From Paramecium sonneborni (taxonomy: Eukaryota > Ciliophora > Oligohymenophorea > Peniculida > Parameciidae): a DNA stretch of 39,403 nucleotides. Each line of letters begins with the position of its first letter. Positions within the stretch are counted from its first letter, which is position 1. The notes beneath the pieces are model-generated. The model saw nothing but the letters and a program-made list of their open reading frames with translations, was not told the origin of the DNA and ran no database searches. Position numbers and translations under genes: made by a program. Location: the NCBI GenBank assembly GCA_905182985.1, contig CAJJDN010000041.1, positions 584,875-624,277 of the forward strand. The letters are read 5' to 3'. Of the stretch, positions 12,543 to 23,950 are shown piece by piece.

Positions 12543-13226
12543 TCAAAATTTTTTACTTTATAACTATTGTTTTGGGTACTAACTAAAATCCTCAAGTTAA
12601 TTTAATTATGTGGTTTCATCTAATTTTTCAAATATTGTATTCTATAATGTGAATGCTAATTTATTTTTATTACCATCCTCTATTTTTTGTATGATTGTGG
12701 ATAGAGTTTGATTAATTTGATTATCATATATATCTGAATTTCCACTAAAAACAATTCGACTTTGATCATTTTTCAATAAGAATTTTAGTGAATTTCTTAA
12801 ATGATCTTCATCTTATTGTTAATTATCACTTAAATCAAAATGGGTAACTGCAATAATGATTAAATCTATAAAGAGTTAAAAATATTTAATCACAGACAAT
12901 AAGTTTCGTTTCATAATATCTGTTCTTTCAAATTTAACAGTCACAATTAGGGAGATTATTTATTTTTATTTTCTTTTTGTTATTTAACTATATTCATTTT
13001 GAAAATAGTTGATAAATGCTTCTCTTTTATCTATTGATTCTTCTAAGTCTATTGCAAGACAATCAACGAAGCAAAATTTATTTTGATTCATTTTTAATAG
13101 TTTCTGATGTAGTTTTGATTTCCCTGAACCTGGTTATCCTATAATAAGAACACAATTTTAAGTTTCTATTATTTAGGTTTCCTTTTTTTATTTTCCCCTT
13201 GAAAAACAACAATTGTCATTACCCAT
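12543..13226 (-). CDS. P-loop GTPase-like protein with lipid-anchor N-terminus (AIG1-type)
   Basis: A single-exon, 227-residue protein in code 6, from ATG (complement of 13224-13226) to TGA (complement of 12543-12545). Residues 30-37 are GQPGSGKS, a Walker A / G1 P-loop. T128-H-F-D131 in the hydrophobic strand IDLIIIAVTHFD matches a G4 motif of the TRAFAC kind, where AIG1-type GTPases often replace the Lys of NKxD. The start MGNDNCC offers Gly2 for N-myristoylation and Cys6/Cys7 for palmitoylation, so membrane anchoring is likely; this supports the chosen ATG, although the frame is open further upstream. The length suits a lone G domain. A clear G3 (DxxG) is not obvious, so nucleotide binding is well supported but GTP hydrolysis is not shown. 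It faces away from the helicase gene across 629 bp. The family assignment is inference from motif layout. Confidence 0.75.
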
Positions 13227-13855
13227 ATAAACAATAAATGTTATTTTCCTTTGTTTCGCTCTTTTAATTTCTTTATATAATTCTATTAAAGGGTTTTGGA
13301 GCTTAAATAAAGAATATATATAAATTATTTTAATGATATTGATAATTAATATGTATTATTGAGAATCAAATCTTAGTTTATGTCACATTTATTATTATAT
13401 TTACAATAGTTCAAATCATAAATCTATTTTAATTTTAATATGTTTGTGTTTTGCTATTTGAAATTATAATATTTCTTTAATTTAGAAATAGCTCACTCCA
13501 TTTTTTTGTATTCCCTACTATTATCTTACTATAGATGGTTAGAATTAAGAGATCTTTGGATAAACCTTCTTAATAATATTTAATGTTTTAAAATTTACAA
13601 AATACTAAATGAAAATAAAATATACATATTTTAGTTTTTATTCTCATTATCTTCAGTAAATCATAAATATATATAGTTTGCTCTAAAGGAAGGAAAATAA
13701 TATTTACTTAAGACAATAACTATTCTAAAAATAATTGAATTTATAAAATAATAATATGAAATTAATTCAACAATTTTTCATTTAAACATTTTTTCGTTAA
13801 TAGAGAAGTATAAATAATTAACTTCCTTAACCAATTGTGTTTAATAAATATAATA
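13227..13855. promoter_or_regulatory. Divergent intergenic region between GTPase and helicase genes
   Basis: 629 bp between two divergently transcribed genes, so both promoters should lie here. It is AT-rich and I can pick out no specific element. It is long for a Paramecium intergenic region, and an unrecognised exon is possible. Confidence 0.4.
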
Positions 13856-16652
13856 ATGAATAAACATATAGATTTAATAGATGAAGATTCAATGAAATAA
13901 TTAGTGACAACATTCGAAATTGATATAGACTAAAAATTGTGCAATGATTAAAAATAATTAAATATTGGTAATACTATGATATACTTTCCTTATAAACCTT
14001 ATGATGTATAAAAATAGTATATGGAAAGTGTTATCTAAATTTTAGATAAGGGATAGAATGGATTGTATTTTTATATTGATTATAAAAAATTAGATTAGAA
14101 TCTCCGACAGGAACAGGCAAGACTTTATGTTTATTATGTTCATCTATGGGTTGGTTATAAAAGCATAGAAAAGAATAATAGAAATCTTATTTGAATAGAA
14201 ATTTAAAAATTATTTATGCTTCAAGAACTCATGCACAATTAAAATAAGTTGCTTAAGAATTAAAGAAAACTGTATATAGACCAAAATTATCTATGATAGG
14301 TTCAAGAGATTAATATTGTTTATTGAACATTAATATAAAAGGAAATTAATTAATATAAACATGTAGAAATTTAGTTAAAAGAGAAAAATGTTAATTTTAT
14401 AGCATAGATTATTGTAAAATAATTGCTTCTCAAAATAGTAAATTGATCACTACTTTAGAAGAATCTAAATAATTTGGATATACAAATAAAATATGTCCTT
14501 ATTACTTTGAAAAAGAAAGATTAACAAATGTTGATTTAATATTACTACCTTATAACTATTTATTAGATGATGAATTTTCAAAGGTAGTTGATGTAAATAA
14601 TTCAATTATTATTTTTGATGAAGCTCATAATGTTCCATCAACTGCTGAAAATGGATAATCATTTTTTATTAATGACAAAATAGTAGAAGAAGCAAAAAAA
14701 GAATTAGAAGGTTGGTTGAAGTAATTAAATACAGAGATTGTACTTTATTAAAGTTTTTAATCATCATAAAAAATAACAAACATAAATGAATATGAATAAA
14801 TTGCTTAAACGATTGGAGTTTTTTCAAAATTTTTGGAAAATTTATAAACAACTTATTTTGATGCTAAATCATCTAAAGAATAATGCAAAGTGTTTGAAAC
14901 TTAATAGATCTTTAATTTCCTTTTTGAGCATACTTCTATAAATAAAAAAGGCACAACTACATTATTTTCAAATGGGATCAATAAAAATAATTTATCAGAA
15001 TATATATCATTTTGTAATGCAATAATTGATTTTATGACCTAAGTATCTCCACTTGAGGGTTTCAATTTTTAATCTTGGATTAAATTTTTAAATAAGCTTT
15101 ATAATTTGATGCTTAATAATAATGAATTAAATAAAATTAATGAATAATAGAAATATTTTGATTTCTATAAGTTTGCAATTATCAAGAATACATAAAATTA
15201 AATATCTTTGAATATTTGGTGCTTAGATCCTTCTTTAGCATTTAAGAAGTTAATGTAAAATAAAATTCATTCAATAATTTTAACATCTGGTACATTATCT
15301 CCAATGAAATCATGGTAAAATGAATTAAAAATAGAATTTTAGATAAAATTAAATAATAAGCATGTAGTAGATATCATAAATAATGTAAGAGCATTTTAAC
15401 ATTTATAATATGAATTTTCTTATAATAAAAGAAAAGATGATAATTAAATCAAAGATTTAGGATAAAGCATATTAAATGTTTCATAAATTATTAAGGGTGG
15501 TATTATAGTAGTATTCTCTTCTTATAGTCTTATGTAGGTTATATAGAAAAGATGGTGGGAATAATAACTGATTTAACAATTAAGTAAAGTTAAAAAGTGT
15601 TTCTGGGAAGAATAAGGAAGTGCATCAATTCATAATACATTAGAAGTTTTTAAGAAAAATGTTTAGAGAGGAGCAATATTATTTGCAGTTCATAGAGGAA
15701 AGGTTGCAGAAGGAATTGACCTTCCTGATGATTTATGTAGAGCTGTATTTTTAATTGGAATTCCTTATCCATCTTGTAATGATTAAAAAATTAAGTTAAA
15801 ACAAGATTATTTAAATAATTTACGTTAAGGTTTGTCTGGTAGAGATTGGTATAATTAATAAGCTATTAGAGCAACTAATTAAGCTATTGGTAGAGTTATA
15901 AGACATATTGATGATTATGGGTATTCATATTTAATTATTATTATTAGAGCTATATTTTTATTTGATAAAAGATTTGATGAGTCAAATATTAAGACTGCCA
16001 TTTCATAATGGGTTTAACCAGCTATTAAACCATGGAATAATGATAATGCTATTATCTAAAACCTTAAATTATTCTTTTAAAGATAAAATCAAGTTAACAA
16101 TCTATTCATTTAAAATCTATAAATCTCTTAACAATAAGAAAGAAGAAATTATTAATAAACTTTTTAATAAATTCAATAATAATCAATTCCAAAACAAATT
16201 ACATAATCTATTGCGATTTAACCATCTCATATAGATTAAGTTAAAATTTAACAAAAACCTAAAATTAAATAAAAAAATAAACTTTATTAAAATATTAAGA
16301 TTATTATACAAAATAAGGGCCTTTATTAGATTAATTTTAAGCTTAAGAATCTGAGGATTTATCTGATTAATAAATAAATTAATTCTCTGATTAAGAGTAA
16401 GTGAGCTATGAAGAAGAATCTTATGGGTCATTAGAGTATATAGAAGAATCAATGGAGTAATCAGAAGAATTATAGCAATCATCTCAGTATGAAGAAGAAT
16501 CATAAGAATATTCAGAAGAATCATAGGAATAATTATAGTATTTACATGAATCATCTGATGATTATTATGACCAATAATCAAAGAAAAAAATTAAATATAA
16601 TACCCCTTATCGAGCTACATCATATCAAGAAAGAAAAAATAGATTCAAATGA
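13856..16652 (+). CDS. RTEL1-type Fe-S DNA helicase (XPD family), one apparent frameshift near the 3' end
   Basis: A superfamily 2 DNA helicase of the XPD/RTEL1/FANCJ group, which unwinds DNA 5' to 3' and, as RTEL1, protects telomeres and dismantles D-loops. Introns at 14065-14093 (29 nt) and 15921-15947 (27 nt) restore the motifs. Walker A is SPTGTGKT (residues 73-80); the DEAH box is at 245-248. C160, C169, C177 and C204 sit between them as the Fe-S cluster ligands. Motif V is [11 protein letters not shown] (about 602), motif [11 protein letters not shown] (666-674), followed by [10 protein letters not shown]. The sequence [10 protein letters not shown] favours RTEL1 over XPD. The core frame stops at TGA 16402-16404 (830 residues). 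A frame shifted by one base opens into a Glu/Ser/Gln-rich tail ending at TGA 16650-16652, giving about 913 residues. No GT-AG intron explains the switch, but an A7 run at 16271-16277 could hide a missing base. Confidence 0.93.
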
Positions 16653-16744
16653 AAACAATAAAAAATTATACAATTATAAATAAATATATCATTGACGCTT
16701 AATATAAGAATATCTGAGATTTCTCTATTTTTAATATATAACCA

Positions 16745-18208
16745 ATGAGGTATCTCTATAAAACATATTAAACTAATAAAAATTATTTTTAGAGGCCTTT
16801 AAAATTTAAATAACAGCATAATGTATTCTTAAACAAACCTAATGATTAAACATATAATTTAATCAAAATAGTTTTATATCTGATTTCAATAGCAATTTGT
16901 TTTCTTTAAATAGAATATTTTAAAATATAAAACTAAACCTTTAATAATATAGTACAACCTAATATTTTAATTAATTAGATTAAATCGAAATACTACTTTT
17001 CGAATGAAAAATAATAAGAATTATCCCATACATTAGAAGATGTTTTAAGTTAATTAAGAAAAGAAAGTGCAAATTTATTTGATTAGATATAATACTCAAA
17101 TCAAATATTTAGAATTACTTCTTTAGAAATATCTTTTACTTTTAGATGAAGATATGTTCAAAAGAAATAAACAAATCAAAAAATGCAAGAATCAAGAAAT
17201 TATTAGAAAAGATCTTTATCAATAAATTTATGATGAAAAATAATAATAGGAATAATAAATTACAAAATTTGCTAAGTAAAAGTATAGTTAATTGAACAAA
17301 ATGAAATCTTAATTTAAAATTTCTAAAGTCGGAATACAATTATCAAAATTATTCAATTTAGTATACAATTCTAGTCAAAATATCTTTATAAATTAGTAAA
17401 GAAAAAATATTGAAATAAAAATAGGAAGCAGAATTAGATTAAGTTCATATTTAGATTACAATTTAAGAATATGATCCAATAACAGGAAAAAAGAAAGAAA
17501 GAAAGTGTTAATGGAGTATTTATTTCATTTTATGGTGTGTATGCTTCTTAAAGGAATAAACAGAGCATCTAAAAATATAGAAGAATTTTTTGGTCGAATG
17601 ACACTGTAATTCCTTAATAGATTCCAATTTATGTTTTATTATCATCTTTGAAAGATCCAATGCATAATTTATTAAAATAAACTTTAGTATCTCAAAATTA
17701 TAGAGAATTTAAAAAAGTGTATTTAATTGAAATAGAAAGTTAAGACGAGATGAAATTCAAATGCATTTAATCTAATTTATATTAAAAAATAGATTTGCAT
17801 AAGATTTAAATCTTCAAATTTCTAGATAAGATGTAAAATTTTAATAAACATAAGAGAAGAAAATTTAACAACAATTGGATATAGACATGATATTATGGTA
17901 AGAGTATTGAAACCTTAAAAGAAATTGAAATATTAGTATTCACATAAGTACAAAGCTTAGAATACATGAGGTAATAATTTGAAATCAGCATTAAAAGAGC
18001 TATCAAAAGATTTCACGAATTTTTTAAATAATTAAGGGGATAAACTAAATCGATCAATGAATTTAAGTTAATATAAAGTCCTTCAGAAATAACACAATTA
18101 ATTAAAAATATACATAGGATTTTTTATTCAATTCTCAAAAAGTAGATTAAATTATAATTTAGGTATAAGCAATAGAATTTTTTAATCATATAAGAACAGA
18201 TCAAATGA
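16745..18208 (+). pseudogene. Unidentified coding-like region with several frame breaks
   Basis: Starts at ATG 16745 with a 134-codon frame (MRYLYKTYQTNKNYFQRPLK...) that contains a probable membrane segment IVLYLISIAICFL near residue 50. A neighbouring frame then carries a Lys/Gln/Glu-rich coiled-coil-like stretch (about 17087-17327). A candidate 34-nt intron at 17328-17361 leads to another coiled stretch. A shift inside the GAAA microsatellite near 17495-17510 then leads to a long frame with FISFYGVYASQRNKQSI and IPIYVLLSSLKDPMHNLLKQ. That frame has an in-frame TGA at 17888-17890 and ends at TGA 18206-18208. I do not recognise the family. The pieces are each individually within chance length, but together they look like one interrupted gene. 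It could be a pseudogene, or a gene hurt by base errors or missed introns. Confidence 0.35.
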
Positions 18209-19497
18209 TCTCATTGAAAAAAGAGCTTCATAAATTATGGTGTAAATAAAAATTTATAATAGTTATTAAAAATGTGAATATATTTATGATAATATTGTTT
18301 GTTTATGTACCATCTAAAATGTCTTTAATTTTAAATGATTAAAAAGGAATATCTGCTTCATATTCTGAAAAATAAAATATTCTGGCACGCTTAAATACAA
18401 ATTCATTTAATAATAAAACTATATCACAAAATGGACAATATATACATAAAATAATAAATCTGTAAATTTTATATTGAAAAGAGTATTACTTCTAAAATTA
18501 ATAATTAAAATGTTCATTAACAATAAACTGTGCTTAAGTTTCACATAATTATAAATTATTAGCTATAAGGGACTTAAAAATCTTAATTTAGTCAATTAGA
18601 GGGTTTTAGGATTATTAAGAAGTTATGAAATAACCACTTAAAACCTATTCATTAACGTTTTCTAATGATGATTAAGTATTATCAACAGAAGTAGATAAAG
18701 TAACTGGATGTTCTTTTACCATCCTCGCAATTATAAAATATTTTATTACTTTAATCTTCTCTAATTAATTCTATACTTTATCTAATAGTATTTATAACAA
18801 CTTTTATTAATAGACTTTTCTCTTACAGTTTTCCTTTAAATAGAATTGAAATCTCATTAATAAAAATTTTAATAAAATCTATTTATGTATTTCTAACAAA
18901 TTTAAATAATTATATTTATTTTTTAAATTAACAGAGACTTACTTAATATTTAGATGAGACTGACATCTTAGTAATTCACTATAATCAATTAAATAAGATC
19001 ACTTCTCCTAAAAGTAAAATAAGGTCAATTAAAAATATAATAAATAGAATCATTAAAGGATGCTTCTATGAGGAAAGTCTGATTACAGAAGCAATTTTCA
19101 TTAGCAAATTGAAAACCATTATTTAGTAGATACTTAATCTAATTAAGGTGGAGATAATGACAATCCTTATTATTGTAGAATTTATCCGAATATATTGTTC
19201 GACAGCAAACCTTTATTGTACCTGATATATCTTTGTCTTGCAAAAAACTCATTTCTTTTTTGTTTAACTTTTTAATTTTCAAGGAAATAACATCATAAAT
19301 TTTTCTACAATAGTTTCGTTACTTCATCTTGAAAAGCACATAAGTAATTGAATTGTTTTTTTTGGATTATTTTAGCTAATAATTAAGTTTTATGCTAAAA
19401 CAGATTTGCAGATCTCAACAGGTTTCCATATAGAATGTTCAATATCCATTTTTTTATATCTAGTTACTAAATTTATTATTAAATAAATATTTATTAA
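18209..19497. other. Coding-like but unresolved stretch
   Basis: Plus-strand frames look partly coding, but no intact gene can be built. One near 18530-18720 includes KQPLKTYSLTFSNDDQVLST. Another near 18945-19220 includes RLTQYLDETDILVIHYNQ and a cyclin-like pattern IKNIINRIIKGCFYEESL. The cyclin resemblance is weak and I do not rely on it. From about 19220 to the TPR gene I see nothing. Confidence 0.25.
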
Positions 19498-21288
19498 ATG
19501 AATTAAGAGAGATTATTTATCTGCTAATAAATTTCTCATGAGAATCAAAATATTTTAGGATTTTGCTTAAATTTAGGTTGCAAAGAATCAAAATCTTAGT
19601 TTTGTCTAGGATGTTCATAAGATCCAATTATACACTCTAATTGTACGAAAGATCTTAAAGGGTTTGAATCGATTGATAGTTTATTTACTAATTGCTAACA
19701 AAATCTTCATTAATTAAATACCTAATTGGATTAATCATTTAGCAAAGCCAAAACTAAATATTTAGAAGAGAAAAAAAAAATAGAAAAACTGAATGCATAA
19801 TTAGAAAAGCTATTAGAATGTTTGAGATAATAGGATTATGAATATTTAAGATTAAACTTATATTTAATTAAATAATGGTATCAATACTTAAATAATTAAG
19901 AGGAGATTATTAATGAAAATGAAATTGGTATTTCATATATTATAACATTTATAGGAAGTAAATTATGTATTGTAAAAAGCATGATTGAAGCTTTAAAATT
20001 AGACTAATAGTAACTATCTTCATAATCCATTATTATATAATAAATTCAAGAGGATAATCTTTAGTAAGGTATTAAAATCATAATCAATTAGGAATACAAT
20101 TACTAAATCTGTAGAAATGGTAATAGGCCAATGATGCATTCTCAGAAGTGATAAAATAATCATCTTTTGCTACTTTCTTTTAAAGTACCTTAATATTACA
20201 AAATTATATTTTTAGATATTTCGTTACAAGAAATGAATCAACCAGGCTAAGGATTCATATTAAGAGAATAGGCTAAAAAAATGAATTCTAACTTATTTAG
20301 AGATTTATTGAATTATTCAGATTAAGAGTTAAAGAAGAATCCAAGGAATACTTTTATGATAATTGCAAAAAGTAATTGATATTGAATAAATTCTTAAGGT
20401 TATGCATTAAATGATGAAAAAAAATACTAACAAGCCATTGAATAATGCTAAAAGGTATTAAATGAAAACCCATAAAATCTTCATGCATTATATAGAAAAA
20501 GTAATCATTTTTTATAGAAATTAGGTATCTCTTTAGATTTATTGAATTAAATAGCATAAGCATAAGAACACATTGAAAAAGCACTCAATTACAAAAAAGA
20601 TTATTGTCTTGGTTAATTTTAGAAAGGTAATTTAAATTATATAATTATAAGGATATTTGTTATAAGGGAAGGGCAAATATGGTGATGCAATTGATTTCTT
20701 TAAAAAGGCCATTCAATTAGATCCAAATTTTGCATAGGCTTATAATAATATAGGTTTATCCTCATTTTGATATTATTAGGTTATTCATTAAATGTTCTTA
20801 AAAAATATAAAGATGCAATTATTTAGTTTGATAAGACTATTGAAATAAATCCCAATTTTGCACCAGCCTTTAATAATAAAGGTTTTTCTTAAATTTCATT
20901 TAAATAGGTTATTCATTAAATTAACTTAAAGAATACGACAAAGCTATCATTTGCTTTGAAAAAGCTATTCAATTAGATCCTAATTTTGCATCAGCCTATA
21001 ATAATAAAGGTTTAATTTTAATTTCAATTATATAGGTATTTCTTTAGAATATCTTAAAAAATATGACGAAGCTTTGTAAAATTACAGCAAATCAACAGAT
21101 ATAGACCCAGCATATACTTAAGCTTATAAGAATTAAGGTAATTTCAAATTTTATTAAAAGGTTTTTTATTAAGAGAGAGTAACAAATATCAAGATGCTAT
21201 AGAAACCTATTAGAAAGCACTAAATAATTGTAAAGGAAATGAAGATGAATTTAATAGACTAATTGCAGAAACCATAAATAGTAATTGA
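19498..21288 (+). CDS. Tetratricopeptide-repeat (TPR) protein with N-terminal Cys/His motif, 10 introns
   Basis: A 510-residue protein, probably a protein-interaction scaffold. Introns: 19928-19954, 20069-20091, 20185-20215, 20372-20398, 20501-20524, 20627-20651, 20754-20779, 20882-20907, 21010-21035 and 21138-21160 (23-31 nt). Removing all ten leaves exactly 511 codons from ATG 19498 to TGA 21286-21288. The N-terminus has a probable zinc-binding pattern (C9, H14, C23, C28, C36, C39, H46, C49), then a Lys/Glu/Gln-rich coiled stretch. The C-terminal half is a run of 34-residue TPRs with consensus AIxxFxKAIQLDPNFAxAYNNKGxSL. The last seven introns fall at the same place in each repeat, after the first base of the Gly/Ser codon of NNKG/AKS, so six whole exons are each 102 nt. 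Exons and introns both agree with code 6. The gene looks intact. Its partner and pathway cannot be told from sequence. Confidence 0.93.
20399..21137 (+). repeat. Array of six 102-nt TPR exons with homologous short introns
   Basis: Exons 20399-20500, 20525-20626, 20652-20753, 20780-20881, 20908-21009 and 21036-21137 are each 102 nt and encode one TPR apiece. The introns between them are 24, 25, 26, 26 and 26 nt, flanked by a 27-nt and a 23-nt intron in the same phase. The three 26-nt introns resemble each other (GTTT..., then TTT and an ATAG or TTAG end). This suggests exon and intron were copied together during repeat expansion. Confidence 0.9.
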
Positions 21289-21760
21289 ATATTTCTATAA
21301 ACTATCCAAAAATAAATATCAAAATCAACATTTATTTGACTTTTATAAATTATTTAATCAGATGTCTTTTCCAAATTCAGTAAAACTAAAGATCTTTATT
21401 CAATGATTATTTTTAACTTTCCTTATTTCTCTTATGAATAAAAATTTGTATTCTTTTAAAGAAACATGTCTAGTATGCTCATTTCTAGGCTAACCGTATA
21501 ATATTTTTGAACATATCAAAATACAACCCATAAATTAAATCTATTCTACAAATACGAGTGTTTAATATCCTTTAATATAGTCAAATCTTTAAAAAAATAT
21601 TGAAATAATTTTAAAACTAATCTATTTATTTTATATATTTTATATATAACACCTTATATGCTTAAATTAAATTAAACTACTTGAAAGTATATGCGTTCAT
21701 AAGTTGAAAATAAAATCAAGATCAATTAATTGATTGTTGAAATATATATGATATCTTAAA
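21289..21760. other. AT-rich spacer downstream of the TPR gene
   Basis: No gene, RNA or repeat recognised. It separates the TPR stop from the 3' part of the minus-strand retrotransposon remnant. The element's 3' end is not defined by a poly(A) tract or target-site duplication that I can see. Confidence 0.4.
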
Positions 21761-23950
21761 TTAATATTTCTAAATTAGATTTAATTAAACATTAAATCAA
21801 TCAGACATATCTTTAGCCTAATAACTTAGACAAATTCAGATTACAGTCTTAAGTCTTGCAATAGGAAATCATTTTATTTTGTAAAATTTTTCAAGTCAGA
21901 ATCAATTAAATTATAGTACCCAATTATTTTCCCATTTTTTTATAGATTACATAGCTTTATATCTAATCTCTTGACATCATTGATTCAAAACTTGTCTAAT
22001 TAACAGTAAAATCTTTCCTAATGGAAATAGAAATTTATTAATATTATGTAGACTTCTAAATTATTTAGGATTGTGCTTATGTATTACATAAAACCAATAG
22101 TATTCATGACATCCATATCTCTGAATCCAAAAATTTCTTCTTTTCTTTCTTTTTATATATTCTATATATAATTTTGATCAAATCTTTCCATAAGACTCTA
22201 TCTAGCACCAAATAATCTTTATTGTCTTTCTCCATAATTTTTCATATTTACCTATTATTGATTTTTTTGAAGCCATAATATTGGTGATATATAATCAAAG
22301 TAGGGTGTAATAAAACTCTCCATAATTTAACTATGTGTCTCATAGGTAATATATCTTATTCTTCATGTCAATTTTGTGATGATTACATATATTTTTTACA
22401 ATGTTTAATTGCAGATTCTCTTTTGTTTAACCAAATTCCAAGATACTTATAAGATTCTTTTTTGTAACATCCTATCATTTCCAATTCATTTGTTTTTATC
22501 TACTGTATTATAATCATTGGATAGATCTATAAACATTACATATTTATCTTCACCTATTATTTTTTGAAATTCTATTACTTAAAATAGATTTATTTGAACT
22601 CTTCATCCTATACAAATTTTACTTGATCTATTCCTATTTTATAAAGCATTTTTCTTTATAGGTTTTTCGTATAGAACATTTCTATTAATTTAATTACATG
22701 TGATTGTACACATATTTGTCTTATTTAATCATTTTTCAGTATTTGTGGGCTACCGTATTTATTGGTATAAGTCTCATTTCTAGTGTGTATTTTGTTTATT
22801 TTAATCTTTCTATGTCTAATAAGTTTATATACTTCATAGCTTAATCCAATAAGATTTATATCTATCTCCTAGTAATCATCCTTTCTCCATTTTCCTTCAC
22901 TATCCTTTTTATTTCTTTGACCTAATCTCTGTCTTCTTCTTTATAAGGTTTTTTATTGTTTATGTCCTTCATTTATTACAACTACATTGGCTATTTGTCC
23001 TGCTTTTTATCTTCTTATTTTTGCAATATGTTTTATTTTTTATATTATTCTTTTGCATTTGTGTATCTTATATGTTCTATTTATATTTGATAATCTAAAT
23101 CCCATTCTTGGTATTTGGGTATTCTAAAATTCACCATTTTTATTTTCAATATCGTCTAGTTTTACAACCACAGAATCAATATAAAATTGACAAAGTATAA
23201 TATTACAAACTTTTTAAATTTTTTTGTTGAAATGACTATTTCGGTTTTAACTAAATAAAATAAATATTTTAATAATTTTAAAAGTTTTTCGATCTTTCCT
23301 AATATCGAAAGACATATTTTCATTCTACTCAATAATAATCCATACTCCTCCTCATAATCTTATGAAATAAAATAAATTCCTTTGGCAATGTGATAAATTT
23401 ACTTTATATTCTAATTTAGCTTGTTATTCATAAATTTGATAAAACTATTGTATTCTGTTCTGGACTGTCAAATATTCTTTGATAGAATTTATATAGATAA
23501 AATTATATCGATTTTGTTGTCCTAATATATAGAATATGTCCACTTTTTCCTGGCATTTTTATCTATCGAATCCCTTTAATATCTTTTCTATTTAGGTATA
23601 AATTTGATCTTTGATTAACCCATTAATCATTATGATCTCATGTTAATGTGTTTATTTTTATTCTCTATGATGACGACATAATGTCATCAGCAATTTTTCC
23701 AGTCATTTCAAATCTTTTGAAGCCCTTTATTTAATTTACTAATCAATAAAAATATTCCAATAACTCACTTAAATAATCATTGAAATATTTTATCTTATCA
23801 TTAATCTTGTCCGTATTAGTTTTTTTTTAAGGAATTATGTTTTACATATAATAATTTTGTAAATTATTTCTGGCTTCTTTGTTTTAATAATGCTTTTTTG
23901 ATTTCATTTTCAATATTTAACTATCAACATTTCTGGTTGATTTCATTTTA
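21760..23950 (-). mobile_element. Non-LTR retrotransposon (LINE) remnant with deleted reverse transcriptase
   Basis: On the minus strand in code 6, short conserved pieces of a LINE-type reverse transcriptase appear in order. They are a palm motif A block FIDLSNDYNTVDKN (about 22492-22533), then the thumb-proximal YKYLGIWLNKRES (about 22413-22451), then a C-terminal domain with ITPYFDYISPILWLQ (about 22260-22320). In a full enzyme the first two are well over 100 residues apart, with the catalytic YADD between. Here only about a dozen codons separate them and YADD is missing, so the core is deleted. Upstream (to about 23950) long but shifted open frames carry basic, Gln/Lys-rich sequence that may be the pre-RT region; I cannot identify an endonuclease. 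Multiple TGAs and frameshifts show the copy is dead. Such elements are typical of germline-limited DNA in ciliates, but decayed copies also survive in macronuclear chromosomes. Confidence 0.7.

Noticed and set aside
12248..12664. Plus-strand ORF starting MLLELLDLSILDFSL
   Set aside because: Low-complexity Leu/Ile/Phe-rich translation, no motif, length within chance in code 6, and it overlaps the 3' end of the better-supported minus-strand GTPase gene.
16183..16581. Minus-strand 132-codon ORF opposite the helicase 3' end
   Set aside because: It is the antisense of the Glu/Ser/Gln-rich helicase tail. The Ile/Leu-rich translation is a by-product of that coding strand.
18945..19220. Cyclin (PHO80-like) gene
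   Set aside because: Only a short pattern (IKNIINRIIKGCFYEESL) is suggestive. The following helices are not recognisable and the frame does not continue.
20371..20385. In-frame TGA codons in the TPR gene as evidence for a pseudogene or TGA recoding
   Set aside because: They fall inside a 27-nt GTA...AAG intron at 20372-20398 that sits at the same position as the introns of the neighbouring TPR units. Splicing removes them.
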